DNA from: Streptomyces sulfonofaciens
GTDB taxonomy: Bacteria; Actinomycetota; Actinomycetes; Streptomycetales; Streptomycetaceae
Length of the DNA: 64,000 nucleotides
Direction of reading: 5' to 3'
Assembly (NCBI RefSeq): GCF_014656295.1
Contig: NZ_BNCD01000013.1
Location: forward strand, 208,671 to 272,670
Shown: positions 16,710-24,717 of the stretch, one piece after another
Layout of the letters: each line of letters begins with the position of its first letter
Numbering within the stretch: the stretch's first letter is position 1
Notes under the pieces: generated by a model
Database searches by the model: none
The model's input: only the letters and a program-made list of their open reading frames with translations
What the model was told of the DNA's origin: nothing
Made by a program: the position numbers and the translations under genes

Positions 16710-18950
16710 ATGTCACATCCGGCGAACAGCGAGCCGCGGAAGCTCGCGGTGCTCGAAGGCGTCCTGGAGCGGATCACCTTCGCCAGCGAGGAGACCGGCT
16801 ACACGGTCGCGCGCGTGGACACCGGCCGCGGCGCCGCCGACCTCCTCACGGTCGTGGGCGCACTGCTCGGCGCCCAGGTGGGGGAGTCGCTGCGGATGGA
16901 GGGCCGCTGGGGTTCCCACCCCCAGTACGGCAAGCAGTTCACCGTCGAGAACTACACCACCGTGCTGCCCGCAACCGTGCAGGGCATCCGCCGCTACCTG
17001 GGCTCGGGCCTGGTCAAGGGCATCGGCCCGGTCTTCGCCGACCGGATCACCCAGCACTTCGGCCTGGACACCCTGCGGATCATCGAGGAGGAGCCGAAGC
17101 GCCTGATCGAGGTCCCGGGGCTCGGTCCGAAGCGCACCCGCAGGATCGCCGAGGCATGGGAGGAGCAGAAGGCGATCAAGGAGGTGATGCTCTTCCTGCA
17201 GACCGTCCAGGTCTCCACCTCCATCGCGGTGCGCATCTACAAGAAGTACGGCGACGCGTCGATCTCCGTCGTCAAGTCCGAGCCCTACCGGCTGGCCGCC
17301 GACGTCTGGGGCATCGGCTTCCTCACCGCCGACCGGATCGCCCAGTCCGTCGGCATCCCGCACGACAGCCCGGAGCGCGTCAAGGCCGGCCTCCAGTACG
17401 CCCTGTCCCAGTCCACCGACCAGGGCCACTGCTTCCTGCCCCAGGAGCAGTTGATCGCGGACGCGGTCAAGCTCCTCCAGGTGGACACCGGCCTGGTCAT
17501 CGACTGCCTGGCCGAGCTTGCCGGGCAGGAGGAGGGCGTCGTTCGCGAGCAGGTCCCCGGGGCGGACGGCCGGCCGGTCACCGCCGTCTACCTCGTCCCC
17601 TTCCACCGTGCCGAGCTCTCCCTCTCCGCCCAGTTGCTGCGGCTGCTGCGCACCCCCGAGGACCGGATGCCCGCGTTCCGGGACGTCGCGTGGGACAAGG
17701 CCCTCGGCTGGCTCGCCGGGCGCACGGGAACCGAGCTGGCGCCCGAGCAGAAGGAGGCCGTCAAGCTGGCGCTCACCCGCAAGGTCGCCGTGCTCACCGG
17801 CGGCCCCGGCTGCGGCAAGTCGTTCACGGTCCGCTCCATCGTGGAGCTGGCCCGTGCCAAGCACGCCAAGGTGGTCCTCGCCGCGCCCACCGGCCGGGCC
17901 GCCAAGCGGCTCGCCGAGCTGACCGGCGCGGAGGCGTCCACCGTGCACCGCCTGCTGGAGCTCAAGCCGGGCGGAGACGCGGCCTACGACCGCGAGCGGC
18001 CCCTGGACGCCGACCTCGTCGTGGTCGACGAGGCCTCGATGCTGGATCTCCTGCTGGCCAACAAGCTGGTCAAGGCCGTGCCCGAGGGGGGTCACCTGCT
18101 CTTCGTCGGCGATGTCGACCAGCTCCCCAGCGTGGGAGCGGGCGAGGTGCTGAGGGATCTGCTCGGCGACGGCAGCCCGGTGCCCGCGGTCCGGCTCACC
18201 CGGATCTTCCGCCAGGCCCAGCAGTCCGGCGTCGTCACCAACGCCCACCGCATCAATGCCGGCCAGCCGCCCGTGACCCGCGATCTCAAGGACTTCTTCC
18301 TCTTCGTCCAGGACGACACGGAAGAGGCCGGGAGGCTTACCGTGGATGTCGCGGCACGGAGAATCCCGGACAGGTTCGGTCTCGACCCGCGCCGTGACGT
18401 ACAGGTGCTGGCACCGATGCACCGGGGGCCGGCCGGCGCCGGGGTGCTCAACGGCCTGCTCCAGCAGGCGATCACTCCCGGCCGCCCGGACCTGCCGGAG
18501 AAGCGCTTCGGCGGCCGGGTCTTCCGGGTCGGCGACAAGGTCACCCAGATCAGGAACAACTACGACAAGGGAGAGAACGGCGTCTTCAACGGCACCGTCG
18601 GCGTCGTGACCGCGCTCGACCCCGACGAGCAGCGCCTGACGGTCCGCACCGACGAGGACGAGGAGGTGCCCTACGAGTTCGACGAGCTGGACGAGCTGGC
18701 GCACGCCTACGCGGTGACCATCCACCGCTCCCAGGGCAGCGAGTACCCGGCGGTGGTCATCCCGGTGACCACCAGCGCATGGATGATGCTCCAGCGGAAC
18801 CTCCTGTACACGGCGGTGACCCGGGCGAAGCGGCTGGTCGTGCTGGTCGGTTCACGCCGGGCGCTCGGCCAGGCGGTCCGTACGGTCTCGGCGGGCCGCA
18901 GGTGTACGGCGCTGGATTTCCGGCTCACTTCGGGCCCGGCGGGCGGCTGA
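16710..18950 (+). CDS. recD2: RecD2-type ATP-dependent DNA helicase
   Basis: 746 residues, the usual size for RecD2/TraA-like SF1B helicases that act without RecBC. N-terminal OB-like part (VLERITFASEETGYTVARVD), helix-hairpin-helix region (GLGPKRTRRIAEAWEEQKAI, VWGIGFLTADRIAQSVGIPH), Walker A GGPGCGKSFT at 364-373, Walker B VVVDEASMLD with the DEAS at 440-443, FVGDVDQLPSVGAGEVLRDL, and C-terminal motif VI region AYAVTIHRSQGSEYP with YTAVTRAKRLVVLVG. It unwinds DNA 5' to 3' in repair. The transcript appears leaderless. Monocistronic by spacing. Confidence 0.95.
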   Translation: MSHPANSEPRKLAVLEGVLERITFASEETGYTVARVDTGRGAADLLTVVGALLGAQVGESLRMEGRWGSHPQYGKQFTVENYTTVLPATVQGIRRYLGSGLVKGIGPVFADRITQHFGLDTLRIIEEEPKRLIEVPGLGPKRTRRIAEAWEEQKAIKEVMLFLQTVQVSTSIAVRIYKKYGDASISVVKSEPYRLAADVWGIGFLTADRIAQSVGIPHDSPERVKAGLQYALSQSTDQGHCFLPQEQLIADAVKLLQVDTGLVIDCLAELAGQEEGVVREQVPGADGRPVTAVYLVPFHRAELSLSAQLLRLLRTPEDRMPAFRDVAWDKALGWLAGRTGTELAPEQKEAVKLALTRKVAVLTGGPGCGKSFTVRSIVELARAKHAKVVLAAPTGRAAKRLAELTGAEASTVHRLLELKPGGDAAYDRERPLDADLVVVDEASMLDLLLANKLVKAVPEGGHLLFVGDVDQLPSVGAGEVLRDLLGDGSPVPAVRLTRIFRQAQQSGVVTNAHRINAGQPPVTRDLKDFFLFVQDDTEEAGRLTVDVAARRIPDRFGLDPRRDVQVLAPMHRGPAGAGVLNGLLQQAITPGRPDLPEKRFGGRVFRVGDKVTQIRNNYDKGENGVFNGTVGVVTALDPDEQRLTVRTDEDEEVPYEFDELDELAHAYAVTIHRSQGSEYPAVVIPVTTSAWMMLQRNLLYTAVTRAKRLVVLVGSRRALGQAVRTVSAGRRCTALDFRLTSGPAGG

Positions 18951-18980
18951 GCGGCCGGCGCCGGGTGGCGCAGCAGAAAA

Positions 18981-18992
18981 TTGATCGATCAA
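18981..18992. promoter_or_regulatory. 12-bp perfect palindrome upstream of citrate synthase
   Basis: TTGATCGATCAA, an unusually A/T-rich perfect dyad in this G/C-rich context, 200 bp before the citrate synthase start. Candidate operator; the regulator is unknown. Confidence 0.5.
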
Positions 18993-19044
18993 ATGAGTCT
19001 GAAAGCTCACAGGGCCCTTCCGGAACCAGGGCGAAGGGGGCAGG

Positions 19045-19167
19045 ATGAGCAGGCTGGCGGCACTGAGTGCCGCCAATAGGCCCAATGGCCGACCCCGAGT
19101 GCACCCTCCTGCGCCGAATGGGGGATGGTGGAAGCAGTCAGGGGCAGTCAGGGCACCTCGAAGATGA
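19045..19167 (+). CDS. Possible 40-residue leader peptide upstream of citrate synthase
   Basis: ATG at 19045 preceded by GAAGGGGGC at good spacing, stop TGA at 19165-19167, 24 bp before the citrate synthase start. It begins MSRLAALSAANRPNG and ends with a basic, Trp-containing segment. A GGCGGCAC/GTGCCGCC hairpin lies inside its first codons. It could be a regulatory upstream ORF or simply a chance frame in a long leader. No family recognised. Confidence 0.3.
   Translation: MSRLAALSAANRPNGRPRVHPPAPNGGWWKQSGAVRAPRR
19056..19074 (+). promoter_or_regulatory. 8-bp hairpin in the citrate synthase leader
   Basis: GGCGGCAC and GTGCCGCC flank a TGA loop. A very stable, short-looped RNA hairpin 118 nt upstream of the citrate synthase start. 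Confidence 0.5.
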
Positions 19168-19191
19168 GGCACTACGTCGGTGAGGGAAGAC

Positions 19192-20490
19192 GTGAGCGAC
19201 AAACGCGATGACGCAGTAGTACTGCGGTACGGCGATGGCGAGTACACCTACTCGGTTGTCGACAGCACCGTCGGCGACAAGGGTTTCGACATCGGGAAGC
19301 TGCGGGCCCATACCGGCCTGGTGACCCTGGACAGCGGCTACGGCAACACCGCCGCCTACAAGTCCGCGATCACCTACCTCGACGGTGAGCAGGGCATCCT
19401 GCGCTACCGCGGATATCCGATCGAGCAACTGGCCGAGCGCTCCACGTTCCTCGAAGTGGCGTACTTGCTGATCAACGGCGAGCTGCCCACGGTGGACGAG
19501 CTCTCCACCTTCCGCAATGAGATCACGAAGCACACGCTGCTGCACGAGGACGTCAAGCGGTTCTACGACGGCTTCCCCCGTGACGCGCACCCGATGGCGA
19601 TGCTGTCCTCGGTGGTCAGCGCCCTGTCGACGTTCTACCAGGACAGCCACAACCCGTTCGACGAGAAGCAGCGGTACCTGTCGACCATCCGGCTGCTCGC
19701 CAAGCTTCCTACGATCGCCGCGTACGCGTACAAGAAGTCGGTGGGCCACCCCGTCGTCTACCCGCGCAACGACCTCGGCTACGTCGAGAACTTCCTGCGG
19801 ATGACGTTCTCGGTGCCGGCCGCCGAGTACGCGCTTGACCCGGTGGTGGTCTCCGCGCTGGACAAGCTGCTGATCCTGCACGCGGACCACGAGCAGAACT
19901 GCTCGACGTCCACGGTCCGGCTGGTCGGCTCCTCGCAGGCGAACATGTTCGCGTCGATCTCCGCGGGCATCTCGGCGCTGTGGGGCCCGCTGCACGGTGG
20001 CGCCAACCAGTCGGTGCTGGAGATGCTGGAGGGCATCCAGTCCTCCGGCGGCGACGTCGACTCCTTCATCCGCAAGGTGAAGAACAAGGAAGACGGCGTG
20101 AAGCTCATGGGCTTCGGGCACCGCGTCTACAAGAACTTCGACCCCCGGGCGAAGATCATCAAGGCGGCGGCGCACGACGTCCTCTCGGCGCTCGGCAAGT
20201 CCGACGAGCTGCTGGACATCGCGCTGAAGCTGGAGGAGCACGCCCTCGCCGACGACTACTTCGTGGAGCGCAAGCTCTACCCGAACGTCGACTTCTACAC
20301 CGGCCTGATCTACCGCGCGATGGGCTTCCCGACCGAGATGTTCACGGTGCTCTTCGCGCTCGGCCGGCTGCCCGGCTGGATCGCCCAGTGGCACGAGATG
20401 ATCAAGGAGCCCGGTTCCAGGATCGGCCGTCCGCGCCAGATCTACACGGGTGTGGTGGAGCGGGACTTCGTTCCGGTCGAGGAGCGCTGA
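19192..20490 (+). CDS. gltA: Citrate synthase
   Basis: 432 residues from the GTG at 19192 (GAGGGAA upstream); a GTG 12 nt earlier is in frame but the known Streptomyces enzyme starts with an equivalent short MSD-type N-terminus. Motifs: VLRYGDGEYTY, SAITYLDGEQGILRYRGYPI, HADHEQNCSTSTVRLVGS (active-site His region), LWGPLHGGANQSVLEMLEG, and LMGFGHRVYKNFDPRAKII (catalytic His and Asp region). It condenses oxaloacetate with acetyl-CoA to citrate, the entry step of the TCA cycle, and is of the long Gram-negative/actinobacterial hexameric type. A long 240-bp leader with a palindrome, a hairpin and a possible small ORF precedes it; a hairpin follows the stop directly. Confidence 0.97.
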   Translation: MSDKRDDAVVLRYGDGEYTYSVVDSTVGDKGFDIGKLRAHTGLVTLDSGYGNTAAYKSAITYLDGEQGILRYRGYPIEQLAERSTFLEVAYLLINGELPTVDELSTFRNEITKHTLLHEDVKRFYDGFPRDAHPMAMLSSVVSALSTFYQDSHNPFDEKQRYLSTIRLLAKLPTIAAYAYKKSVGHPVVYPRNDLGYVENFLRMTFSVPAAEYALDPVVVSALDKLLILHADHEQNCSTSTVRLVGSSQANMFASISAGISALWGPLHGGANQSVLEMLEGIQSSGGDVDSFIRKVKNKEDGVKLMGFGHRVYKNFDPRAKIIKAAAHDVLSALGKSDELLDIALKLEEHALADDYFVERKLYPNVDFYTGLIYRAMGFPTEMFTVLFALGRLPGWIAQWHEMIKEPGSRIGRPRQIYTGVVERDFVPVEER

Positions 20491-20507
20491 GCGCCCCTTC
20501 GGGGCGC
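20491..20507 (+). terminator. Hairpin directly after the citrate synthase stop
   Basis: GCGCCCC, TTC, GGGGCGC: a perfect 7-bp stem with a 3-nt loop starting at the base after the TGA. No T-run follows. Confidence 0.55.
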
Positions 20508-20588
20508 GGGTAGCCGACTGCTTGCGGTGTGCCCGCCCCCTTGGCGGTCGGCGGTGGCCCCTGCTTTCGGTGATCCTTCACCGGTCCG

Positions 20589-20716
20589 GGTCCGTCACCC
20601 GTCCGTCGTCCGTCACCGGTCGGTGGTCGGTCACCCGTGGGTGGTTGTCCGCCGGTCCGTGATCGGTTGCCTCTTCGCGGTCCGTCACCTGTCCGTGGTC
20701 CGTCACCGGTCGGTGG
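20589..20716. repeat. Pair of 38-bp direct repeats with degenerate copies between
   Basis: 20589-20626 and 20679-20716 match at 36 of 38 positions; both begin GGTCCGTCACC and end CACCGGTCGGTGG. The DNA between contains shorter versions of the same GTCCGTCACC motif. Confidence 0.75.
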
Positions 20717-20897
20717 CCGGATGGCGCCGGGGGTTCGCTTCGGGGCTGCGGGCTGCGGGGGCGTCGTGGTTGCTCGCGCAGTTCCTCGCAGCCCTTTCCG
20801 GGGCTGCGCCTCCCTTTCAGGGGCTGTGCCCCCTTCAGGCGCTTGCGCTCCTCGTGAGGGGGGTGTGTGGGCGCGGTTCGCGAGGTGTGGGTGAAGC

Positions 20898-20950
20898 GGA
20901 AAGCGCCCCGCCTACGGTCCCCCCACGGGCCGTAGGTCGGGGCGCTTTCC
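20898..20950. terminator. 20-bp hairpin, probable bidirectional terminator
   Basis: GGAAAGCGCCCCG followed by CCTACGG (20898-20917) pairs with CCGTAGG, a bulged T, and CGGGGCGCTTTCC (20930-20950); TTTGTCC follows. The stem lies between the ends of citrate synthase and the minus-strand peptide/copA genes, a sensible place for a bidirectional terminator. Confidence 0.65.
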
Positions 20951-21081
20951 TTTGTCCCGGTGCGGATTCCCCCCACGGGATCCGGCCGGGCGTCGGTGGG
21001 CCGCGCCAGCGGTGGCGTGATCTGCCGGGACGCGCACGCTCGGGAGGGCCGCTCAAGCTCCCCGGTGTACGTGCCCCGGCC

Positions 21082-21201
21082 TCACAACCTCGGAGATGTC
21101 CCCCAAGACATCTCCGTCAACACCGGAGACGCCCCCCAAGACGTCTCCAGCATCGTCTTCTTAGACTCGCGAGCCCCTTCTATGGTTACGCTGAAATCCA
21201 T
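21082..21201 (-). CDS. Small repeat peptide, 39 residues, unknown function
   Basis: Minus-strand ATG at 21201, stop TGA ending at 21082, with AGGAG 11 nt upstream. The peptide starts MDFSVTIEGARESKKTML and then contains two 11-residue repeats, ETSWGASPVLT and EMSWGTSPRL, ending at the Leu. The DNA is less G/C-rich than its surroundings. Each repeat is also a 24-bp palindrome (21092-21115, 21125-21148; 33-bp spacing), so the element could instead be a doubled regulatory site read by chance. The layout of a charged leader plus repeated Ser/Thr/Trp core resembles precursors of ribosomally made modified peptides, but no maturation enzyme lies nearby. It is 154 bp downstream of copA on the same strand with a possible own promoter (TTCACA, 18 nt, TACTCT). 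I do not recognise a named family. Confidence 0.45.
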   Translation of the reverse strand: MDFSVTIEGARESKKTMLETSWGASPVLTEMSWGTSPRL

Positions 21202-21355
21202 GTGATCTGCGTCTCCTGCACAACTCCATCGTCGCCGCAAGAGCCCTCGCATGCCGATCCGGCCCTAAGAGTAGAGATATTGCACCGGTTCTGTGAAGAG
21301 GTGTGAAGGCTTTGAGGGTCGGTTCTGAGACAACATACGCGTAGCGCTGTAGGCG

Positions 21356-23872
21356 TTACGTGAAGGTGCGCAGCCGCAGGCTGTTGCTGACCACGAAGAC
21401 GGACGAGAAGGCCATGGCCGCTCCCGCGATCATAGGGTTCAGGAGGCCGGCCGCGGCCAGCGGCAGGGCGGCGACGTTGTAGCCGAAGGCCCAGAAGAGG
21501 TTGCCCCGGATCGTGGCGAGGGTGCGCCGGGAGAGCCGGATGGCGTCCGCGGCCACCCGCAGATCGCCGCGGACCAGGGTCAGGTCGCCCGCCTCGATCG
21601 CCGCGTCGGTGCCGGTGCCCATCGCGAGGCCCAGGTCGGCGGTGGCGAGCGCGGCCGCGTCGTTGACCCCGTCACCGACCATCGCGACGGTACGGCCCGC
21701 CGCCTTCAGCCGGCGCACGACGGCCACCTTCTCCTCCGGCAGCACCTCGGCGATCACCTCGTCGATGCCGACCGCGCGCGCCACCGACTCGGCGGCGGCC
21801 GTGTGGTCCCCGGTCAGCAGCACGGGCGTCAGGCCGAGGGCGCGCAGTTCGCGCACCGCCTCGGCACTGGTCTCCTTGACGGTGTCGGAGACCGTCAGCA
21901 CGCCCCGCGCGGTGCCGTCCCAGGCGACCACGACCGCGGTGTGCCCCTCCGCCTCGGCGGCGGCCCGGGCCGCGGTGAGCGACGGGGGCAGGGGGATTCC
22001 CGCGGCGGTCAGCAGCCGCTCGCGGCCCGCCAGCACCTCGTGGCCCTCGACCGTGCCGCGCACGCCGAGTCCCGGGACGTTCTCGAACCGCTCCGGCGCC
22101 GGCAGCGCCCCCGCACGCTCGGCGGCCCCGGCCGCGATCGCACGGGCCACGGGATGCTCGGACGCGTGCTCCAAGGCGCCCGCGAGCCGCAGCAGCTCCT
22201 TCTCGTCGACCGGCTCGACCGGCTCGACCGGCTCGACCGGCTCGGTGGGCGCCACCGCCGCCGGGGACGCCACGGCCGCCACGGGTGCCACGCGTTCGTC
22301 CGGCACCGGGGGCGGGTTCCCGGCGGTTGCGGGGGTCCGGTCGGTCCCGGGGGCCCCGGAGCCGGCGTCCCCCGTACCTGCCGGGTACACCCCGCGCAGC
22401 GTCATGCGCCCGGTGGTGACCGTGCCGGTCTTGTCCAGGACGACCGTGTCGACGCGGCGGGTGGACTCCAGGACCTCGGGCCCCTTGATGAGGATGCCGA
22501 GCTGGGCGCCGCGGCCCGTGCCGACCAGCAGGGCGGTGGGGGTGGCGAGGCCCAGGGCGCAGGGGCAGGCGATGATCAGGACCGCCACCGCGGCGGTGAA
22601 AGCGGCGGCCGCCCCGCCTCCCGCCATCAGCCAGGCGAGCAGCGTGCCCAGCGCGATCAGCATCACCACCGGCACGAAGACACCGGCGATCCGGTCGGCG
22701 AGCCGCTGCACCTCGGCCTTGCCGTTCTGCGCCTCCTCGACGAGCCGCGCCATCCTGGCCAGTTGGGTGTCCGCGCCGACCCGGGTGGCCTCGACGACCA
22801 GGCGGCCGCCGGCGTTGACGGTGGCACCGGTGACGGCGTCGCCGGCGGTCACGTCGACGGGGGCCGACTCGCCGGTGAGCATCGAGGCGTCGACGGCCGA
22901 GCTGCCCTCGACCACGGTGCCGTCGGTGGCGATCTTCTCGCCGGGGCGCACGACGAAGCGCTCGCCGACGGCCAGCGTGCTCGCCGATATGCGTACCTCG
23001 GTCAGCGCCCCGTCCGGCCCGCGGCGCAGTACGCAGACGTCCTTGGCGCCCAGTTCGAGCAGGGCGTGCAGGGCGGCGCCCGCGCGGCGTTTGGCGCGGG
23101 CCTCCAGATAGCGGCCCAGCAGCAGGAAGGTGACGACGCCCGCCGCGACCTCCAGGTAGAGGGAGCTCGAACCGTCGGCGCGGGTGGCCAGCAGGTCGAA
23201 GCCGTGCCGCATACCCGGCATCCCGGCGTCCCCGAGGAACAGCGCCCACAGCGACCAGCCGAAGGCGGCGAGGGTGCCGACGGACACCAGGGTGTCCATG
23301 GTGGCCGCGCCGTGCCGGGCGCCGGTGAACGCGGCGCGGTGGAAGGGGAAGCCGCCCCAGACGACGACGGGCGCGGCGAGCGTGAGTGAGAGCCACTGCC
23401 AGTTCTCGAACTGGAGGGCGGGCACCATCGACAGGAGGACGACGGGCAGGGCGAGCACCGCGGAGCCGAGCAGGCGCCCGCGGAGCGCGGCGGCCTCGGG
23501 GTCGGCGGGTGCGGGCCGCGGTCCGCTCGGGTCCTGACCCGGCGCGGGCTCCCCGGGGGCCGGGGCGGGCGCGGGCGGCGGGGGCTCCTCGGCGGTGTAG
23601 CCCGTCCTGACGACGGTGGCGATGAGGTCGGCGACCGTCGTCCCCTCGGGGTGGGTGATCCTCGCCTTCTCCGTCGCGAGGTTCACCGTGGCGGTGACGC
23701 CGGGCATGCGGTTGAGCTTCTTCTCGACGCGGGACGCGCAGGAGGCGCAGGTCATTCCGCCGATGCTGAGTTCGGTCCGTGCGGTGGCCGCGGGCTGGGC
23801 GGGCCCGCCGCCCGGCACCTCGGCGCGGGGTGCGCCGGGTGCCCGCGGTGCCTGGGACGCGCTGCTGGTCAT
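21356..23872 (-). CDS. copA: Copper-translocating P-type ATPase
   Basis: 838 residues from the ATG at 23872 (GGAG five nt upstream). One heavy-metal-associated domain with GMTCASC (about residues 39-45), a Pro-rich linker, eight predicted membrane helices, the CPC ion-channel motif in IIACPCALGLATP (about 435), phosphorylation site DKTGT (about 480), SEHP motif and GDGVND near the C-terminus. It exports Cu(I) with ATP. Between DKTGT and SEHP there is an extra low-complexity stretch of about 60 residues rich in Pro/Val/Glu (EPVEPVEPV). The upstream gene on the same strand is the copper chaperone, and a CsoR-type palindrome precedes both. Confidence 0.96.
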   Translation of the reverse strand: MTSSASQAPRAPGAPRAEVPGGGPAQPAATARTELSIGGMTCASCASRVEKKLNRMPGVTATVNLATEKARITHPEGTTVADLIATVVRTGYTAEEPPPPAPAPAPGEPAPGQDPSGPRPAPADPEAAALRGRLLGSAVLALPVVLLSMVPALQFENWQWLSLTLAAPVVVWGGFPFHRAAFTGARHGAATMDTLVSVGTLAAFGWSLWALFLGDAGMPGMRHGFDLLATRADGSSSLYLEVAAGVVTFLLLGRYLEARAKRRAGAALHALLELGAKDVCVLRRGPDGALTEVRISASTLAVGERFVVRPGEKIATDGTVVEGSSAVDASMLTGESAPVDVTAGDAVTGATVNAGGRLVVEATRVGADTQLARMARLVEEAQNGKAEVQRLADRIAGVFVPVVMLIALGTLLAWLMAGGGAAAAFTAAVAVLIIACPCALGLATPTALLVGTGRGAQLGILIKGPEVLESTRRVDTVVLDKTGTVTTGRMTLRGVYPAGTGDAGSGAPGTDRTPATAGNPPPVPDERVAPVAAVASPAAVAPTEPVEPVEPVEPVDEKELLRLAGALEHASEHPVARAIAAGAAERAGALPAPERFENVPGLGVRGTVEGHEVLAGRERLLTAAGIPLPPSLTAARAAAEAEGHTAVVVAWDGTARGVLTVSDTVKETSAEAVRELRALGLTPVLLTGDHTAAAESVARAVGIDEVIAEVLPEEKVAVVRRLKAAGRTVAMVGDGVNDAAALATADLGLAMGTGTDAAIEAGDLTLVRGDLRVAADAIRLSRRTLATIRGNLFWAFGYNVAALPLAAAGLLNPMIAGAAMAFSSVFVVSNSLRLRTFT

Positions 23873-23957
23873 GTCGGCTCCAAAACGGGAGTGTGCTCCG
23901 GTCGGGACGGCCGTGCCCGCGGGCCGGAAGGTGCGCGGCCCTGCCGGGCGGTTCGGG

Positions 23958-24218
23958 TCAGGCCCTGCCCACCAGCTCGTAGCCGGCCTCGTCCACGGCG
24001 GCGCGCACCTCCGCGTCGTCGAGCGGGGCCGCGGAGACCACGGTCACGCGGCCGGTGGCGGCCTCGGCCCGCACGGAGCTGACCCCGGCCAGCTCGCCGA
24101 CCTCCTGCGCGACCGCGCCCTCGCAGTGGCCGCAGGTCATGCCGGTCACCTGGTAGACCGCGGTGATCAGGCCCTCGGCGGACGGTGTCTGCTGGGGGGT
24201 TTCGCTCTGGGTGGCCAT
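23958..24218 (-). CDS. copZ: Copper chaperone (heavy-metal-associated domain protein)
   Basis: 86 residues from the ATG at 24218, preceded by AGGAGA. A single HMA fold with the metal-binding motif VTGMTCGHCEGAVAQEV (two Cys), followed by SVRAEAATGRVTVVS. It carries Cu(I) to the CopA ATPase encoded 85 bp downstream. The operator at 24343-24357 suggests derepression by copper through a CsoR repressor. The N-terminal 18 residues are a short disordered extension. Confidence 0.93.
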   Translation of the reverse strand: MATQSETPQQTPSAEGLITAVYQVTGMTCGHCEGAVAQEVGELAGVSSVRAEAATGRVTVVSAAPLDDAEVRAAVDEAGYELVGRA

Positions 24219-24342
24219 CTCGTTCTCCTTGGGGGGTGCGGTACGCGTACGGGTGGGGGCGGGCGCCGGTGCGGGCATCCGGGTGCCGCGCAGCAGGTGG
24301 CGCACGGCGCACCGGCGGCCCCGTCCGACTCTCCTCACACTA

Positions 24343-24357
24343 TACCCCTAGGGGGTA
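24343..24357. promoter_or_regulatory. CsoR-type operator upstream of copZ-copA
   Basis: TACCCCTAGGGGGTA, the G-tract palindrome bound by CsoR-family repressors, 125 bp upstream of copZ. A sister site lies at 41508-41523 beside a csoR-family gene. Confidence 0.75.
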
Positions 24358-24560
24358 AGTAATCGGGTGGGTGCGACGAGAGACTTCCGCGGCGCCGAGT
24401 CCGGGGCCCGACGCCGGGCGCCAAGCCCCGCGGCCGGGTCCGGGAGGACGGCAGCCGGGTCCGGGAGGCCCGCAACCGAGCCGCCGGAGCGCGGTCGGGT
24501 CCGGGTACCCAGCCGGTCGCGGCCGGGCCCGGGTGCCTGGCCGGTCGCGGCCGGGTCCGT

Positions 24561-24717
24561 GTCAGCCCTTCGCCGCCTTCCCCGGGTACCCGCGGTCTGC
24601 GTCTGCCCTTCGCCGTCCTCCCCGGGTACCCGCGGTCCGCGTCAGCGCTCCGCCGCATACCCCGGGTACCCGCGGTCCGCGTCAGCGCTTCGCCGTCCCG
24701 CCCGGATACCCGCGGTG
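24561..24717. repeat. Four 40-bp tandem repeats entering the 3' end of the acetyltransferase gene
   Basis: Copies start at 24561, 24601, 24641 and 24681, each containing CCCGGGTACCCGCGGTC-like sequence. The last copy (24681-24717) encodes the terminal residues HRGYPGGTAKR and stop of the minus-strand GNAT gene; the other three lie beyond the stop. Looser 30-bp units (CCGGTCGCGGCCGGG) continue at 24511-24560. Confidence 0.9.

Larger units (their letters stand above)
20508..21081. other. Repeat-rich intergenic region downstream of citrate synthase
   Basis: No protein-coding gene is convincing. It holds a 38-bp repeat pair (20589-20716), a degenerate block of GGGGCTG-type units around 20740-20850 and a 20-bp bulged hairpin (20898-20950). 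Confidence 0.5.

Noticed and set aside
16030..18397. Long alternative frames over the recD2 start region
   Set aside because: They overlap the true helicase in another frame and consist of Arg/Pro/Gly noise; the leaderless start at 16710 explains the region.
20960..21205. Plus-strand 81-codon frame over the twin palindromes
   Set aside because: No ribosome-binding site and only the repeat part looks ordered; the minus-strand frame has an AGGAG site, so it was preferred, though coding by either is uncertain.
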